This document shows positions 1-11,179 of a stretch of DNA of 64,000 nt, in pieces; positions within the stretch are counted from its first letter, which is position 1; each line of letters begins with the position of its first letter. The position numbers were made by a program, and so were the translations under genes. Below the pieces are notes generated by a model, which worked only from the letters and a program-made list of their open reading frames with translations, searched no databases and was not told the DNA's origin. Origin of the DNA: Symbiodinium natans (taxonomy: Eukaryota > Sar > Dinophyceae > Suessiales > Symbiodiniaceae). The DNA lies in assembly GCA_905221605.1 (NCBI GenBank), contig CAJNDS010000007.1:2501-66500 (forward strand). Reading direction: 5' to 3'.

Positions 1-463
1 CATGGGTTCCCCTGCTACCCTGCCTCTGGGGTTTAGGGTTTAGGGTTTAGGGTTTAGGGTTTAGGGTTAAGGGGTACTGGTACAAGTACCACCATCTTCA
101 TGATGGATGGCAGAATGGATACGCCGAATCCCGAAAGATCCCCAATACGATCCCATGCAGCCCATGAGTGGTCCATGACTCCGGAAACCTGAAACCCTAA
201 GCCCTAAACCCGAAACCCTAAACCCTAAACCGCTTAGACGCAAAAGGACTTGCAGCAACACCCCGTTTGAGCCTGATGAACCCTTTTAAGTTCAGATAAT
301 CCCTAAGCCCCTAACGCCCTAACACCCTAAACCCTCACCCCAAACCCTAAACCCTAAGACCCAAAACCCTAACACCCTAACACCCTACAACCCTAAACCC
401 GAACACCCTACAACCCTAAACCCTAACACCCTACAACCCTAAACCCTAAACCCAAACGCGAAG

Positions 464-545
464 GTGGAGCTTGCCTGGGCCATGGGCCCCGTCGAGGCGA
501 CGGAGCTCGAGCGCCCTCTGGCCCAGATGCGACAGTGGTTCGGGG
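464..545 (+). CDS. Candidate exon, unknown
   Basis: An open frame reads VELAWAMGPVEATELERPLA and QMRQWFG from acceptor GCGAAG|GT to the start of a TTTAGGG-type array. Array repeats lie on both sides. No family recognised. Confidence 0.4.
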
Positions 546-815
546 GTTTAGGGTTCAGGGTTCAGGGTTCAGGGTTCAGGGTTCAGGGTTTCTGGTTTGG
601 GGTTTAGGGTTCCTGGTTTAGGGTTTAGGGTTTGGGGTTTAGGGTTTAGGGTTTAGGGTTTAGGTTTGGCGGTTTGAGGTTTGGGGGTTTGGGGTCTAGG
701 TTTTGAGGTTTAGGTCCAGGCTTTATCCTCCGCAGCCTCAGCCATACCTCTAAATCAGGTGAGCCTCTCAGATCTCTTCGGAGACGATTCTCGCCCTCAG
801 ACTCAGATCCACTAG

Positions 816-1061
816 GAGCGGCTCCCCAACGAGCCCTACTTCGAGTGCCTGAATGGGCACCGAAGTTCGCTCTGCCGCCTCCCTTGGCAGTCAGGCTGCA
901 ACAAATGCTCAGACGTGAACTGGTGGCCTGCCTCAGTGGTCAGGGACTACTACAACAAGGTCCTCTGTGTGGACCTCCCCTGGTCGGACAAGCTGAGAGG
1001 CAAGCGCCGAGAGTGCTCAGTCTCTCAGTGCAAAGGGCAAAGGCAAGGGCTGGTGGATTGA
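816..1061 (+). CDS. Candidate terminal exon, Cys/Trp-rich, unknown
   Basis: After CACTAG, an 81-codon frame without ATG runs to a stop: ERLPNEPYFECLNGHRSSLC, then CNKCSDVNWWPASVVRDYY and LCVDLPWSDKLRGKRRE. Four clustered Cys and a WW pair suggest a folded domain. A 94-codon ATG frame over the same bases is less protein-like. No family recognised. Confidence 0.45.
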   Translation, partial: ERLPNEPYFECLNGHRSSLCRLPWQSGCNKCSDVNWWPASVVRDYYNKVLCVDLPWSDKLRGKRRECSVSQCKGQRQGLVD

Positions 1062-1571
1062 GGCTCACATGGGCTCAGGCTCAGGTTCAGGAGCTATGGC
1101 CTCAGATGTGGTTTAGGGTTGAGGTTTAGGGGTTTCGGGGTTTAGGGGGTTTAAGGTGTAGGGTTGAGGTTTCGGGGATTAGGGGTTTGGGGGTTAGTTT
1201 TGGGGTTTAGGGGTGAGGTTGAGGGGTTCGGGGTTTAGGGGTTTGGGGGTTTAGGCGGTGTAGGGCTTGTATAGGGGTTTTGGGGTGTTTCGGCTTGTGG
1301 CTGGTCGGCGGAGTGATGATCCGGCGCCTGAACTTTGGGATCTAGGCAGTTTCGCACGCACAGCTACCCTCAACCCTTAACCCGGACCCCAGAAACCCTC
1401 AACCCTAAGCCCCGCAACCCAGAAACCCCAACCCCTACCTTGAACCCCTAAACCCCAAACCCTAAACCCTAAACCCTGAAGGTGGAGGTTTAAAGTTCAA
1501 CACCACAACCCCCCCCCTCCCCGCAAAGCCTGCCCAGGAATCCAAAAGATGTTCGGAGAGGACCAAGCCCA

Positions 1572-1717
1572 GGCAGGGGTAATCCTTCGTCGATTAAGGC
1601 AAGTCCTTCGTCGATTTAGGCAAATGAGCAAGGACTTGCCTTAATCGACGAAGAACTTGCCTTAATCGACGAAGGGTTTGCCGTAATTGACGAAGGATTT
1701 GCCTTATTCGACGACTG
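1572..1717. repeat. 21-22 bp repeats in both orientations (hairpin-forming)
   Basis: CTTCGTCGATTAAGGCAAG occurs twice on one strand, then about four times as its complement, so the block can fold into a long hairpin. It is followed by an AAATA-rich stretch and (AT)n to 1850. Confidence 0.85.
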
Positions 1718-2277
1718 TACAAAGGTTTAAAAAACAAATGAGTAAATATAAAAAGATAAAAACATAAATACATAAGTATGTGAATAAATACATAGATAAA
1801 TAAATAAATATAAATAAAAAATAAATAAATAAATATATATATATATATATGAAGAGAGGGTTTAGGGGGGTTTAGGGTTTACGATCTAGGGTTCAGGGTT
1901 TAGGGTTTAGGGTTTCTGGTTGAGTGTTTAGGGTTTAGGGCTAAGGGCTTCGGGTTCAAAGGGTTTTCAGTTTTGAGGGAGTATGGTTTAGGGCCTCTAG
2001 GCACAAGCAGCAGAAGTGGTAGCTGCAATTTAAACCCCACATGCCCCCAAACCCTAAACTCCAAACCCTGACCCCCCCCCCCCCCCCCCCAAGCCCTGTT
2101 TCGGGTTGGGGTTTAGGGTGTAGGGTTTAGGGTTTAGGGTTCATGGTTTACGGTTTAGGGTTTAAGGTTAGGGTTTAGGGTTTCTGCCATGGTGGAGTTT
2201 TCGGCATATATTGCATGGGTTGTAAGCCTGGTTTGGGCATAGGGTTTCAAACCTCAAGCTGTAAGTTCTAGCCCCAG

Positions 2278-2407
2278 TACTTGGAGGTTCATGGTACTTC
2301 GTAATTATTTACTTATAACCCAATTGCTAAGCCTAGGTAGTTAGACTTAGGGACTTATAAATGGGTTATAAGTATAGCTATAGTTAGTTACCATGAACCT
2401 CCAAGTA
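2278..2407. mobile_element. Family B inverted-repeat element, full copy
   Basis: Terminal arms TACTTGGAGGTTCATGGTAC and the complement GTTACCATGAACCTCCAAGTA, with internal TTATAA-rich sequence. 130 bp, non-coding. Confidence 0.88.
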
Positions 2408-3016
2408 TCAGCCTCAGACTGTAAGCCCTATAAAGCCTATAGGCCATATACGCCGTACAAGCCCGCAGAGCCCCCTAAGAGCCCTAAACCCCAAGCCTAT
2501 TTGAGATGAATCCTGTCTCCTAAACCCTAAACCCTAAACCCTAAACCCGAAGCCCTTATCCCTAAACCCTAAGCCCTAAAACCCCCCCCCCCCCCCCCCT
2601 GGCGAAGGGAGACAGCATCGACGAGACATGCATGGGCGAGAGCCGGAGTGCTTTGGCAAGAACTCGCTGCGGGGCATTCCGGGCTTCCGGGTCGAGGGCT
2701 TCGGGGTCGAGAAGGGCCCAGGGATGGTATGGTTTAGGGTTTAGGGTTTAGGGCTTAGGGCTTTGGGCTTGTGGTTTAGGGCACACAGGCAGTTTTTTGT
2801 TTTAGTTTGCTCTGGGCTTATCTCAGGGGTCAGGGGCAGGTTCTTAGGCGCTCGGGGGTTGGTCTAGATTTGTGTTTCGGATTTCGGGTGGTATAGGTTT
2901 GTGGGGGGTTTAGTCGACCCTAAACCCTACAACCCCTAAACCCTAAACCCTAAACCCTAAACCCTGAACCCTGAACCCTCCCCTGAACCCTGAACCCTGA
3001 ACCCTAAACCCTAAAT

Positions 3017-3112
3017 GTCCTTAAAGTCCGGATTGAAGGTCGTGAGCCCGAAGAGGAGGAGGAAGAGGATGTCTCGGACGCAGAGGCGGATGCCTTGGAG
3101 GCCCGATGGAGG
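3017..3112 (+). CDS. Candidate exon, acidic, unknown
   Basis: Reads VLKVRIEGREPEEEEEEDVS then DAEADALEARWR up to AGG|GTTTAG, where the next TTTAGGG array starts. A CCCTAAA array precedes it. No family recognised. Confidence 0.45.
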
Positions 3113-3457
3113 GTTTAGGGTTTAGGGTTTAGGGTTTAGGGTTTAGGCTTTAGGCTTTAGGCTTTAGGGTTTAGGCCATTGGGATGTTTCCATATCTTTC
3201 CCGGCTGGGTTGTCAAGGACCATAGAGCTCCACACACAGGTCGCATGGGTTTAGGGGGGGGGGGGGTTTGGGGTGTTCATGTTTAATGTTTAGGGTTTTA
3301 GGGTTTTGGGTTTAGGGTTTTAGGGTTTTAGGGTTTAGGGTTTAGGGTTTAGGGATTTAGTCTCAGTTCGGAATGTTCTTTCAGGCCCCTCAATCCGGCA
3401 TAAACCATAAACCCTCAACCCCTATCCCCCCCTTGCTTGTGACTAAACCTGTTCCCT

Positions 3458-3564
3458 GGGATGTTCCCCTTATGTTAGCAATGCTGAATACGGATTATAG
3501 TAGGGGGTACTAAAATCCCTATTAAAAACTGTTAAACCCTAAACCCTAAACCCTAAACATCCCA
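3458..3564. mobile_element. Family A element with telomeric repeats inside
   Basis: The left arm GGGATGTTCCCC and inner arms are present, but near the right end the bases expected after ACTGTTA are replaced by three CCCTAAA units before the terminal ACATCCC. Confidence 0.85.
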
Positions 3565-4136
3565 ACCTGTTCCAACAAAATGTAGCTCAAGGTGAGGCAT
3601 GTCTTTGACCCATGCGAGCCCCTTTAAGTTGAAGGTTTTGGGTTTAGGGTTTAGGGTTTCAGGTTTTGGGTTTAGGGTTTAGGGATGAAGACGTAGAAAC
3701 AGTAAGCATCAAGTGTGCGGCGCACGCCCATCCAAGCACGGAAGCTATCCTAAACCCTAAACCCTAAACCGGAAACCCTAAAGCCTAGACCCTAAACTCT
3801 TCCCCTGAACCCTAAACCCAAACCCTAGACCCTAAACCCTTCCCCCCCAAAAAGACTCAACCAATTCAACGCCAGGATGCAGAGAACAAGGACGGGAATG
3901 GGGTTCAGGGTTGGGGGGAGCCCTTGACTTCTTGGGTTTAGGGTTTAGGGTTTAGGGTTTGGGGTTTAGGGTTTAGGGTTTAGGGTTTAGGGTTAGGGAA
4001 GTTGTTTGTGGGATTTTGGGGGACTAGGAGTTAGGAGCCAAAGCCCCTAGACCCCACACCCAAAACTCCACCTTCCGAAGGTCTTGGACCTTATCACCCC
4101 TGAAGCTCTAACTTCTCCCTCCCTCCCAACTCGATA

Positions 4137-4266
4137 AGCCCTAAACCCTGAACCCTAAACCCTAAACCCTAACCCCTAAACCCTAAACCCTAAACCCTAA
4201 ACCCTAAACCCTAAACCCTAAACCCTAAACCCTAAACCCTAAACCCTAAACCCTAAACCCTAAACC
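4137..4266 (-). repeat. CCCTAAA array, about 18 units
   Basis: Near-perfect heptamers, ending 15 bp before a candidate exon acceptor at 4280. Confidence 0.95.
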
Positions 4267-4280
4267 TAACGTCAATGCAG

Positions 4281-4363
4281 GAGTCGATGCAGCAGTTTTC
4301 CTCCGTCTTCGCGCGGAGCGACTCTGTGTGCAGCCAGGCCTCGTGCCTGATTGGGTGGCTTCG
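4281..4363 (+). CDS. Candidate exon, unknown
   Basis: Acceptor GTCAATGCAG|GA, frame ESMQQFSSVFARSDSVCSQA then SCLIGWLR, donor GTCTTT. It lies between a 130 bp CCCTAAA array and a TTTAGGG array. Confidence 0.42.
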
Positions 4364-5391
4364 GTCTTTACATGCTTAGGGTTTAGGGTTGAGGGTTGAG
4401 GGTTGAGGGTTGAAGGTTTAGGGCTTAGGGTTTAGGGTTTAGGGTTTAGGGTTTAGGGGCTTGGGGGCTCAGGGCTCTTAGGGTTTTGGGGAGGGTCTGT
4501 TCGCGTTTAAGGGGTTTGGGGCTTGAGGGCTGTTCGTGCGTTTATACGGCTTTCTAGGGATCCTAATGAGCCCCGGCAAGGGAGCAGGGGTGAAAGGGGT
4601 CATTCTTCCCTTCTAAGGACTTAGTAAGTTTTTTTTTCTGGATTTTTAACCCTTTAAGTACCCCTTATTTGGGGAGCATGGAGCCCTTACACCCCCTTCC
4701 GCCCCCTTGGTTCGTTATGACAAGGCAGTCTAGAGTGTGCGGGTTTCAGGGTCTAGGGTCTAGGGTTTAGGGTTTAGGGTTTAGGGTCTAGGGTTTAGGG
4801 TTTAGGGTTTAGATCCAGCTGAAGGAAGTGGTTTGGGTATCCGACAAACCCCAAAACCCTATAACCTCGAAAGTGTTTGGCGCCAAAATGCCCCGGAATC
4901 GCTCTGCCCCCTCCGTTGCAAAAGGGCGCCGAAGCATTTTAGGGAAACCCCCAAACCCTGAAGGGTTAAGCCCCAAAAATCACCCTAAACTTTAACCCCT
5001 AGCTCTTCAGCCCTACTAAAGGGTTTATGTATACCCCGAATCCCCAACACCTAAAGGTTCCGCAATCTTGAACGTAAAAACCCCTAAGCCCTAAACCCGA
5101 AACCCGAAACACCCAAATACCCTCAAGCCTAAACCGAAATTCCACAAGCCCTAAACCTACATATACCCTAGACCCTACTTAAACCGAAATACTTTAAACC
5201 CTAAACAGAGACACCCCAAAGCCCTAAACCTGAAATTGTAAGTGCTGGGGGGGGGGGGGGCAGCGGTAATCAGTGAATACCCTAAACCCTAAACCAAACC
5301 TTGAACCGCAAACGTGCCCGAACCCTCAACCTCTAAGCCCCCCACACCCTAAACCCTAAACCCTAACCCCGAAACCCCACAAACTCCAAAC

Positions 5392-5525
5392 CCCAAACCC
5401 CAAACCCCAAACCCCAAACCCCAAACCCCAAACCCCAAACCCCAAACCCCAAACCCCAAACCCCAAACCCCAAACCCTAAACCCTAAACCCTAAACCCTA
5501 AACCCTAAACCCTAAACCCTAAACC
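5392..5525 (-). repeat. Two-part array: AAACCCC then AAACCCT
   Basis: About eleven AAACCCC units change abruptly into AAACCCT units. Each variant is homogeneous within its own run. Confidence 0.95.
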
Positions 5526-6484
5526 CCAGACCATCCCGGGGTCCTGTAGGAGTCGTCCAGTCTTGCCGAGAGCGTCAAGCGCTCCTCGGATGAAAGGTTT
5601 AGTCGGGGTTTAGGGTTTAGGGCTGGGGTTTAGGGTTTTGGGTTTAGGGTTTAGGCTTTAGGCTTTAGGCTTTAGGCTTTAGGCTTTAGGCTTCAGGGCG
5701 TAGAGGTTTAGGGCTTAGGTATGTGGGGGTTTTTGGCATCAGTTCACAGTTCTTCAAGCCTCACGACGCAAGAAGCAGGTAGCGCCTACTCCCTTGAGAT
5801 GTTGCCCAACATAGGCTTCTTAAGGCAGGGGGGGTTCACAGGAATATCTAGCACTTCCCGCCCTAAGATTGTTTAAGTTTCCCTAGGTACCTACCCCCCC
5901 TCCCCCCCATGAACCCCCCCTCCCTGAAGAACACGAAAATAGGGGCTAAGCCAGGAGGGTTTCAGGTTTGCATTGCGGGCTTGAGGTTTAGAGCTTATGC
6001 CCAATTCTTGACATCGCCGCCACTATTCAGATCAACTGCGCTACGAAGACGCGGGCTGAACAATGTAACCCTAAACCCCAAACCCTAAACCCTAAACCCC
6101 AAAGCCTAAACCCTAAACCCTAAACCCTAAACCCCAAACCCTAAACCCTAAACCCCAAACCCCAAACCCTAAACCCTAAACCCCAAACCCTAAACCCTAA
6201 ACCCCAACTGACCAAGTCACCTGTGACGTTTTACAGGCACCTGGCTCTTGATGTTGTCGCAATCGTGTGCCCTGCAGAGAGTGCACCGACCTCACTTCAT
6301 CTCATTTTGAATAAACCTCAAGCCCTAAACCCGAAACGTCCGAAAGCCCTAGACCCCTGAAATCCGTAAACCCTAAGCCCTAAACCTCCAAGCCTGTGGG
6401 TCAAATCCTGAACTCTAAACCTCAAACCCCAAACCCCCAACCCTATAAACCCTATAAACCCTAAACCCCAGGCGTGCAGCGGAA

Positions 6485-6545
6485 ACGCTATGCACAGCGG
6501 TTGGAGCGACGCACAGGGCGCCTCGGCAAGTTGGGGAGCGGTGCG
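6485..6545 (+). CDS. Candidate exon, basic, unknown
   Basis: Acceptor GCGTGCAG|CG, frame RKRYAQRLERRTGRLGKLGS, then a G-run. Array sequence on both sides. Confidence 0.35.
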
Positions 6546-6801
6546 GGGGGAGAGGGGGGGTTTCTCGCCCTAAACCCTAAACCCTAAACCCTAAACCCTA
6601 AACCCTAAACCCTAAACCCTAATCCCAAAAGAGGCTTAAGGTTGAAGCCCTAGAAGAAGTCGGCATGGAGGTTTGGGAGGGCCTATGAAGGCTTGCCTCC
6701 TGTGTACGTTAAACGCACGTGGTGATCTAGCCCTAAACCCCAAACCCTAAACCCTAAACCCTAAACCCTAAACCCTAAACCCTAAACCCTAAACCCTAAA
6801 G

Positions 6802-6924
6802 TCTTTGCTGAGGGCTCGCTACCAACACTTGAGAGCCCGAAGCCGTCCGAGCTTCGCGAGCGACCTGAGAGCACTGAACGTGCAGCCCAGGTAAAGCTGG
6901 GGCTGCTGGACGCTCCAAGGCAAG
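6802..6924 (+). CDS. Candidate exon, unknown
   Basis: Follows a CCCTAAAG acceptor at the end of a CCCTAAA array. It reads VFAEGSLPTLESPKPSELRE and continues open to donor CAAG|GTAAGG, a strong match to a GT donor. A 33 bp minisatellite starts just downstream. Confidence 0.5.
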
Positions 6925-7005
6925 GTAAGGCCCACACTGGCCGTCAAGGCGGTCGAGCCTTTGAGTGTCAAAGGTAAAGACCCTAAACCCAAGACCTTTT
7001 GCTGG

Positions 7006-7140
7006 TGCAACCTGGCCCCCCCCCCAAGGACCGTTGCTGGTGCAACCTGGCCCCCCCCAAGGACCGTTGCTCGTGCAACCCGGCCCCCCCACCAGATTTG
7101 CTGGTGCAACCGGGGCCCCCCTCAAGGACCGTTGCCGGGC
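7006..7140. repeat. 33 bp minisatellite
   Basis: About four units of GACCGTTGCTGGTGCAACC plus a C-run. The inner GTTGC..GCAAC can pair. Overlapping ORFs on both strands are products of the repeat. Confidence 0.85.
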
Positions 7141-7169
7141 TCAGACCGCCCTCTGAGCCCAAACCATTT

Positions 7170-7480
7170 CTTGGCTCCCCGACCGTTGCGAGCCTTTTTA
7201 GGCCCCCAGACCATTTTTGAGCCTTTTGGGGTTTTTTCTGAGCCTTCTCCCAGACCATTCCTGAGCCTTTTCTGGGCTCCTCCCGAACCATTTCTGGGTT
7301 TTTTGGGCTCCTCCCGGACCATTTCTGAGTTTTTTGGGCTTCTCCAGACCATGTCTGCGCGTTTTTGGGGCTCCCCCTAGACCATTCCTCAGCCTTTTTG
7401 GGCTTCACCCATTTCTGAGCGTTTTTGGTGCTTCTCTGAGCTTATCCCAGGCTATTTTCTGAAGCCATTTTTGAACTTTT
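7170..7480. repeat. About 35 bp degenerate minisatellite
   Basis: About eight units of ACCATTTCTGAGCCTTTTTG plus GGCTCCTCCC. No coding signal beyond repeat-driven frames. Confidence 0.8.
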
Positions 7481-7699
7481 TGGGCTCACAACAAAGCTTC
7501 TCCAAGCCCCCCATTGGGGGGACCCCAGGATTGGCCTGGACCCACAATGAAAATGCGAATCTTTAGTACTGAAATCGCTGGTTCTGGGAGGTTCTCGGAA
7601 ACCCTAGCAGAAGGCTTGCGGTAGGCTCCAGAAGCACGGGAGGCTCTGGACGCTTCCAGGAGCTTTGAAAGCTTTGGCAGCCTCCAAAACCTTCGAAAG

Positions 7700-8230
7700 C
7701 CCAGTATCGGGACGCTGGCCCGATCGAGGGGCAGCGCTACCTCTGCGGAAACCCAAACCAATCAGCCACCCCCACGCCTAGTCTTGGTTAAGGGAGAGTC
7801 GTGTCGGGACGCTGGCGGTAACCCCAACTGCTTTGCGTCGATGGTTTCTGTGCTGGCAAGGGATGCCAAACGCCTTCAAAGAAGTCGAAGGACAACGCTA
7901 CCCCTACGGTAACCCAAACCAGTGGGCCACCCCCACGACCTTCTCACAGCCTAGTCTTGGTCCAGGGAGAGTCGTATCGGGACGCTGGCCCGGTCGAGGG
8001 GCAGCGCTACCCCTTCGGTAACCCAAACTGCTTTGTGTCGATGGTTTCCGTGCTGGCAAACGAGGGTAGCAGACAAGGGATGCCAAACGCCCTCAAAGAA
8101 GCACGTCGGGACGCCGGCCCCGTCGAGGGGCAACGGTACCCCTACGGTAACCCAAACCAATCTGTGAGACACATGCCAGACGCCTGCCATGAAGGCAGAT
8201 GAGGGATGCCAAACGCCTTCAAACAAGCCC
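7700..8230. repeat. Tandem 120-170 bp repeats
   Basis: Three to four diverged units share TCGGGACGCTGGCCCG, TCGAGGGGCAGCGCTACC, GGTAACCCAAACC and GATGCCAAACGCC. In one frame they encode GPVEGQRYPYGNPNQ-like peptides, but the frame is not kept throughout. Confidence 0.8.
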
Positions 8231-8436
8231 GTCCCGATTTTGATGATGAAGGGCTATCCCCCCGACCTTTCACAGCCTAGGGGCAGCGTTTTCCATAACT
8301 TCACCTCTTTGCAGCCCTGCCCCCGCGAGGCTCAGATCGGGACGGTGCAGAAACAGCGTGCGCAGGGACACAGCATGCCCCCGCTGGAAAAGCAAAAACA
8401 AGACTTTAGGAACTAAACCCTAAAATAAATATGCAG

Positions 8437-8510
8437 GGTGGCTTGGGGTGGGCCTACCGCCACGCGCTGTTGCGAGCGACCCGGGCAGAGGGGCCGGTTA
8501 AAAAAATAAA
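8437..8510 (+). CDS. Candidate exon, unknown
   Basis: Acceptor ATATGCAG|GG and donor ATAAA|GTAAGG enclose the frame GGLGWAYRHALLRATRAEGP then VKKI. No family recognised. Confidence 0.45.
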
Positions 8511-9095
8511 GTAAGGCCCCGGAGCCCAGCGAGCAACCCAGAACGTAACAAACCCTAAACCCTAAACCCTAACCCGAAACCCTAAACCCTAAACCCTAAA
8601 CCCTGGCACCATGGTCCTTTGATTTGGGGCTTTTGTAGGATGCCTTCAACCGTAAACCGTACGAGGAATGCGGCCCTCAAGCGACGCACGCAGCGCTGCT
8701 GGTCGCAGCGGGTGGAGGCATGACTGTAGGGGGTTTTAGGGTTTAGGGTTTGGGGTTTAAGGTTCGGGGATTGGGGTTTGGGGTTTAGGGTGTAGGGTTT
8801 ATTGTTGGGGTTCGAGTTTGGGTTTGAGCGCTCAGGGAGCTTGGACAAAATACAGGGCGTTGCGAGTTCAGGTCGAAGGGTTCGGCGGGAGGTTGCTAGG
8901 AGGACTTTGGGGGCGTATATGTGCAGTTATAACTGGGGGGGTATAACCCTAAGCCCTAAACCCTAAGCCCTAATTAAACCCTAAACCCAAAACCCTAAAC
9001 CCAAAGTCAGCTTAGCTTCAGCGACTGTGAGTCACGAGCTTTAACCTTGCCTGCTCCCTTCCACCTGTTACGCCGGCATATTTTGAATTCAAGGC

Positions 9096-9187
9096 CCTAA
9101 ACCCTAACCCTAAACCCTAAACCCTAAACCCTAAACCCTAAACCCTAAACCCTAAACCCTAAACCCTAAACCCTAAACCCTAAGCCC
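9096..9187 (-). repeat. CCCTAAA array
   Basis: About 13 uninterrupted heptamers in the C-rich orientation. Confidence 0.95.
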
Positions 9188-9354
9188 TGCCATGACAGGT
9201 CTGCCGCCGGCTTCTGGTGTCCGTCGACCACCTCCACGCAAAGGCCGCCACACGCTGCTGAGGAGGCCATCTACTGAGGGTTTAGGGTTTAGGGTTTAGG
9301 GTTTGGGGTTCAGGGTTTCGGGTTTAGGGTTGGCAGGTGGCTTGGTGGGGTTTA

Positions 9355-9460
9355 GGGTTTAGGGTTTAGGGTTTTTTAGGGTTTTTTAGGGTTTTTTAGG
9401 GTTTTTTAGGGTTTTTTAGGGTTTTTTAGGGTTTTTTAGGGTTTTTTAGGGTTTAGGGTT
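9355..9460 (+). repeat. Decamer variant array TTTTTTAGGG
   Basis: After three TTTAGGG units the repeat becomes a 10 bp unit with six T, eight copies, then returns to heptamers and TTTTGTAGGG units. Confidence 0.95.
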
Positions 9461-9566
9461 TTTTTGGGTTTAGGGTTTTGTAGGGCTTAGGGTTTTGTAG
9501 GGTTTAGGGTTTTGTAGGGTTTACGGTTTTGTAGGGTTTAGGTTTTAGGGTTTGGGGTTTAGGGTT

Positions 9567-9671
9567 ATACCAATTAGAACTGTACTTATAAGACCCCAAG
9601 TCCTCTAAGTCTAAGTAGATTACAAATAGACAAGTAAATTTGGGTGAACCGTACCAATGAACCTCCAAGTA
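9567..9671. mobile_element. Family B element with left end replaced by array
   Basis: The right end ACCAATGAACCTCCAAGTAG is intact, but the left arm is missing and the interior starts directly from TTTAGGGTT repeats. Confidence 0.75.
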
Positions 9672-9680
9672 GGGTTGAGT

Positions 9681-10166
9681 TTGGATCACCCTCCCATCTC
9701 GCGAATGCTGACAATGTGTTGCCATCCTGACAGCGGGCGCCGCCCCTTCTGGTGCATCAACATGCCATTATATAATGGCCATGCTCCGCGAGATCCCGTC
9801 GCAGGCGAAGCTTGTGTGGCAAGTGGCCTAGTCGCTCGAGCTCCATTCCAAGGTGTGGATCGCGGGGTCAAAGAACCAGGAAGTTCTGCTCGGTCATATT
9901 TTGCGCGCAGAGCAACAGACCTGGTCTTATATGGCTACAATACCATCGCTCTGCGTCCTCATGCGGTTGGTTTAGGGAAATTTTCATTTGCGGTGGAGCT
10001 CGCTGTGACTTCCACCAGATGCCGACCACACGTGCCGGACATGGTGGCGCCGCTTGCCAAATTGTACGTGTGGGCACACCGCGATCAAGAGCGAAGAGCA
10101 AACCCAAAAGACCTCTTAAGCCAGAAAAGTTGTTTATCTCCATGTGTTGAAAAAACCTTTTTCTAA
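9681..10166 (+). CDS. Overlapping open frames, possible gene fragment
   Basis: A 169-codon ATG frame and a 112-codon second frame overlap. A third frame reads AMLREIPSQAKLVWQVA, a stop, then SLELHSKVWIAGSKNQEVLL and GHILRAEQQTWSYMATIPSL, which looks most like a protein. It is probably a decayed gene or retroelement piece. It starts right after a family-B element end. Confidence 0.3.
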   Translation: MDHPPISRMLTMCCHPDSGRRPFWCINMPLYNGHAPRDPVAGEACVASGLVARAPFQGVDRGVKEPGSSARSYFARRATDLVLYGYNTIALRPHAVGLGKFSFAVELAVTSTRCRPHVPDMVAPLAKLYVWAHRDQERRANPKDLLSQKSCLSPCVEKTFF

Positions 10167-10169
10167 TTA

Positions 10170-10730
10170 ACAAGGATAGATTGTGTTTTGACTTCGAAGT
10201 TTATAACTTCGAAGCTAAAAGGCAACATTTTCAAGTTAAAATTGAAGTTGAAACGTGGGCGTCGCAAAGTCAAAGATAGAGTTGAGTTCATAGTCAATTT
10301 TTTGCCTTCGGAGGTAAAGTGGCAAAATAAAACTGTTACTCAAACTGCTTCCAAACTGCTTCAGTTTTGTGGCTCCCAGAAAAACAAAACTGCTACGCCT
10401 GATTTGGTGGATTTGTTCTCGCTGTGTGTGAAATAGGACCACAACTCAGAGCAGTTTGGTGGCAGTTTTGGATTTCCCTCTCCAGAAACAGAAACATGAA
10501 GCAGTTGGGCAGCAGTTTCGGAGAGTGCCAAGAGCCGTTTAGAGGAAATCTCAACCAAACTTCCTCTCGCAGTTTTCCGGTCAGTTTAGCTTAAGCGGCA
10601 AATTGTAACTTCGAAAAGTTAACTTTGCAGCGTTCAAATTAGCTATTTTCTAACCCCTGTTTTAACTTCAAAGTGAAAAGTTAAAATGACGAAAGTCAAA
10701 ATTTGCCATATTCACGTTTTCCAAGGCCAT
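10170..10730. other. AT-rich island without telomeric repeats
   Basis: Base composition differs sharply from its surroundings. CTTCGAAG palindromes, AACTTCGAAG pairs and repeated CAAACTGCTTC occur. An 82-codon frame (10188-10436) is Lys-rich and probably not coding. Confidence 0.6.
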
Positions 10731-10884
10731 CTTTGAAAGGCTGCGGACGCGAGACGCGAGCCGACCTGGATCTGCAGGGCGTTCTTCGTCTGAAGCGACC
10801 TTTCCTGAGTACGTTCACCGCGTTAAGATTTTAGGGTTTAGGGTTTAGGGTTTTAGGGTTTAGGGTTTAGGGTTTAGGGTTAAG

Positions 10885-10955
10885 ACGCGTTTTCCAGATG
10901 TGGAGGATTGGAGGCCCAGCGCGAAGATGGAGGGGCAGCAAATCCACTCCTCAAA
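10885..10955 (+). CDS. Candidate exon, unknown
   Basis: The TTTAGGGTTTAGGG array ends in TTAAG, followed by the frame TRFPDVEDWRPSAKMEGQQI and HSSK up to a GTTTAGGG donor-like site. Confidence 0.35.
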
Positions 10956-11081
10956 GTTTAGGGCCTGAAGGGGATCCCTGTCTTAAGAAGGGGGATCCTT
11001 GTACCCTGAACCCCTAACCCTCGACCTCGTAAGCTCGTAAGGGGACCGCCCCCAATTCAGAGCACCCCCTCCCCCCAACAG

Positions 11082-11179
11082 AGCCTGCGCCCGGCAGGCT
11101 CAGGCGGCTCTTCGTCCACGTAAATGGAGTGCTGAGACGAGCAGCATGTGGGGCTGGACCTGAACTAGGGTCGCCTCTG
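11082..11179 (+). CDS. Candidate exon, unknown
   Basis: Acceptor CCCCAACAG and donor CTCTG|GTGACG enclose EPAPGRLRRLFVHVNGVLRR then AACGAGPELGSPL. Confidence 0.45.

Noticed and set aside
6961-7408. Several overlapping ORFs of 60-140 codons on both strands
   Set aside because: They follow the 33 bp and 35 bp minisatellites; no frame has independent coding character.
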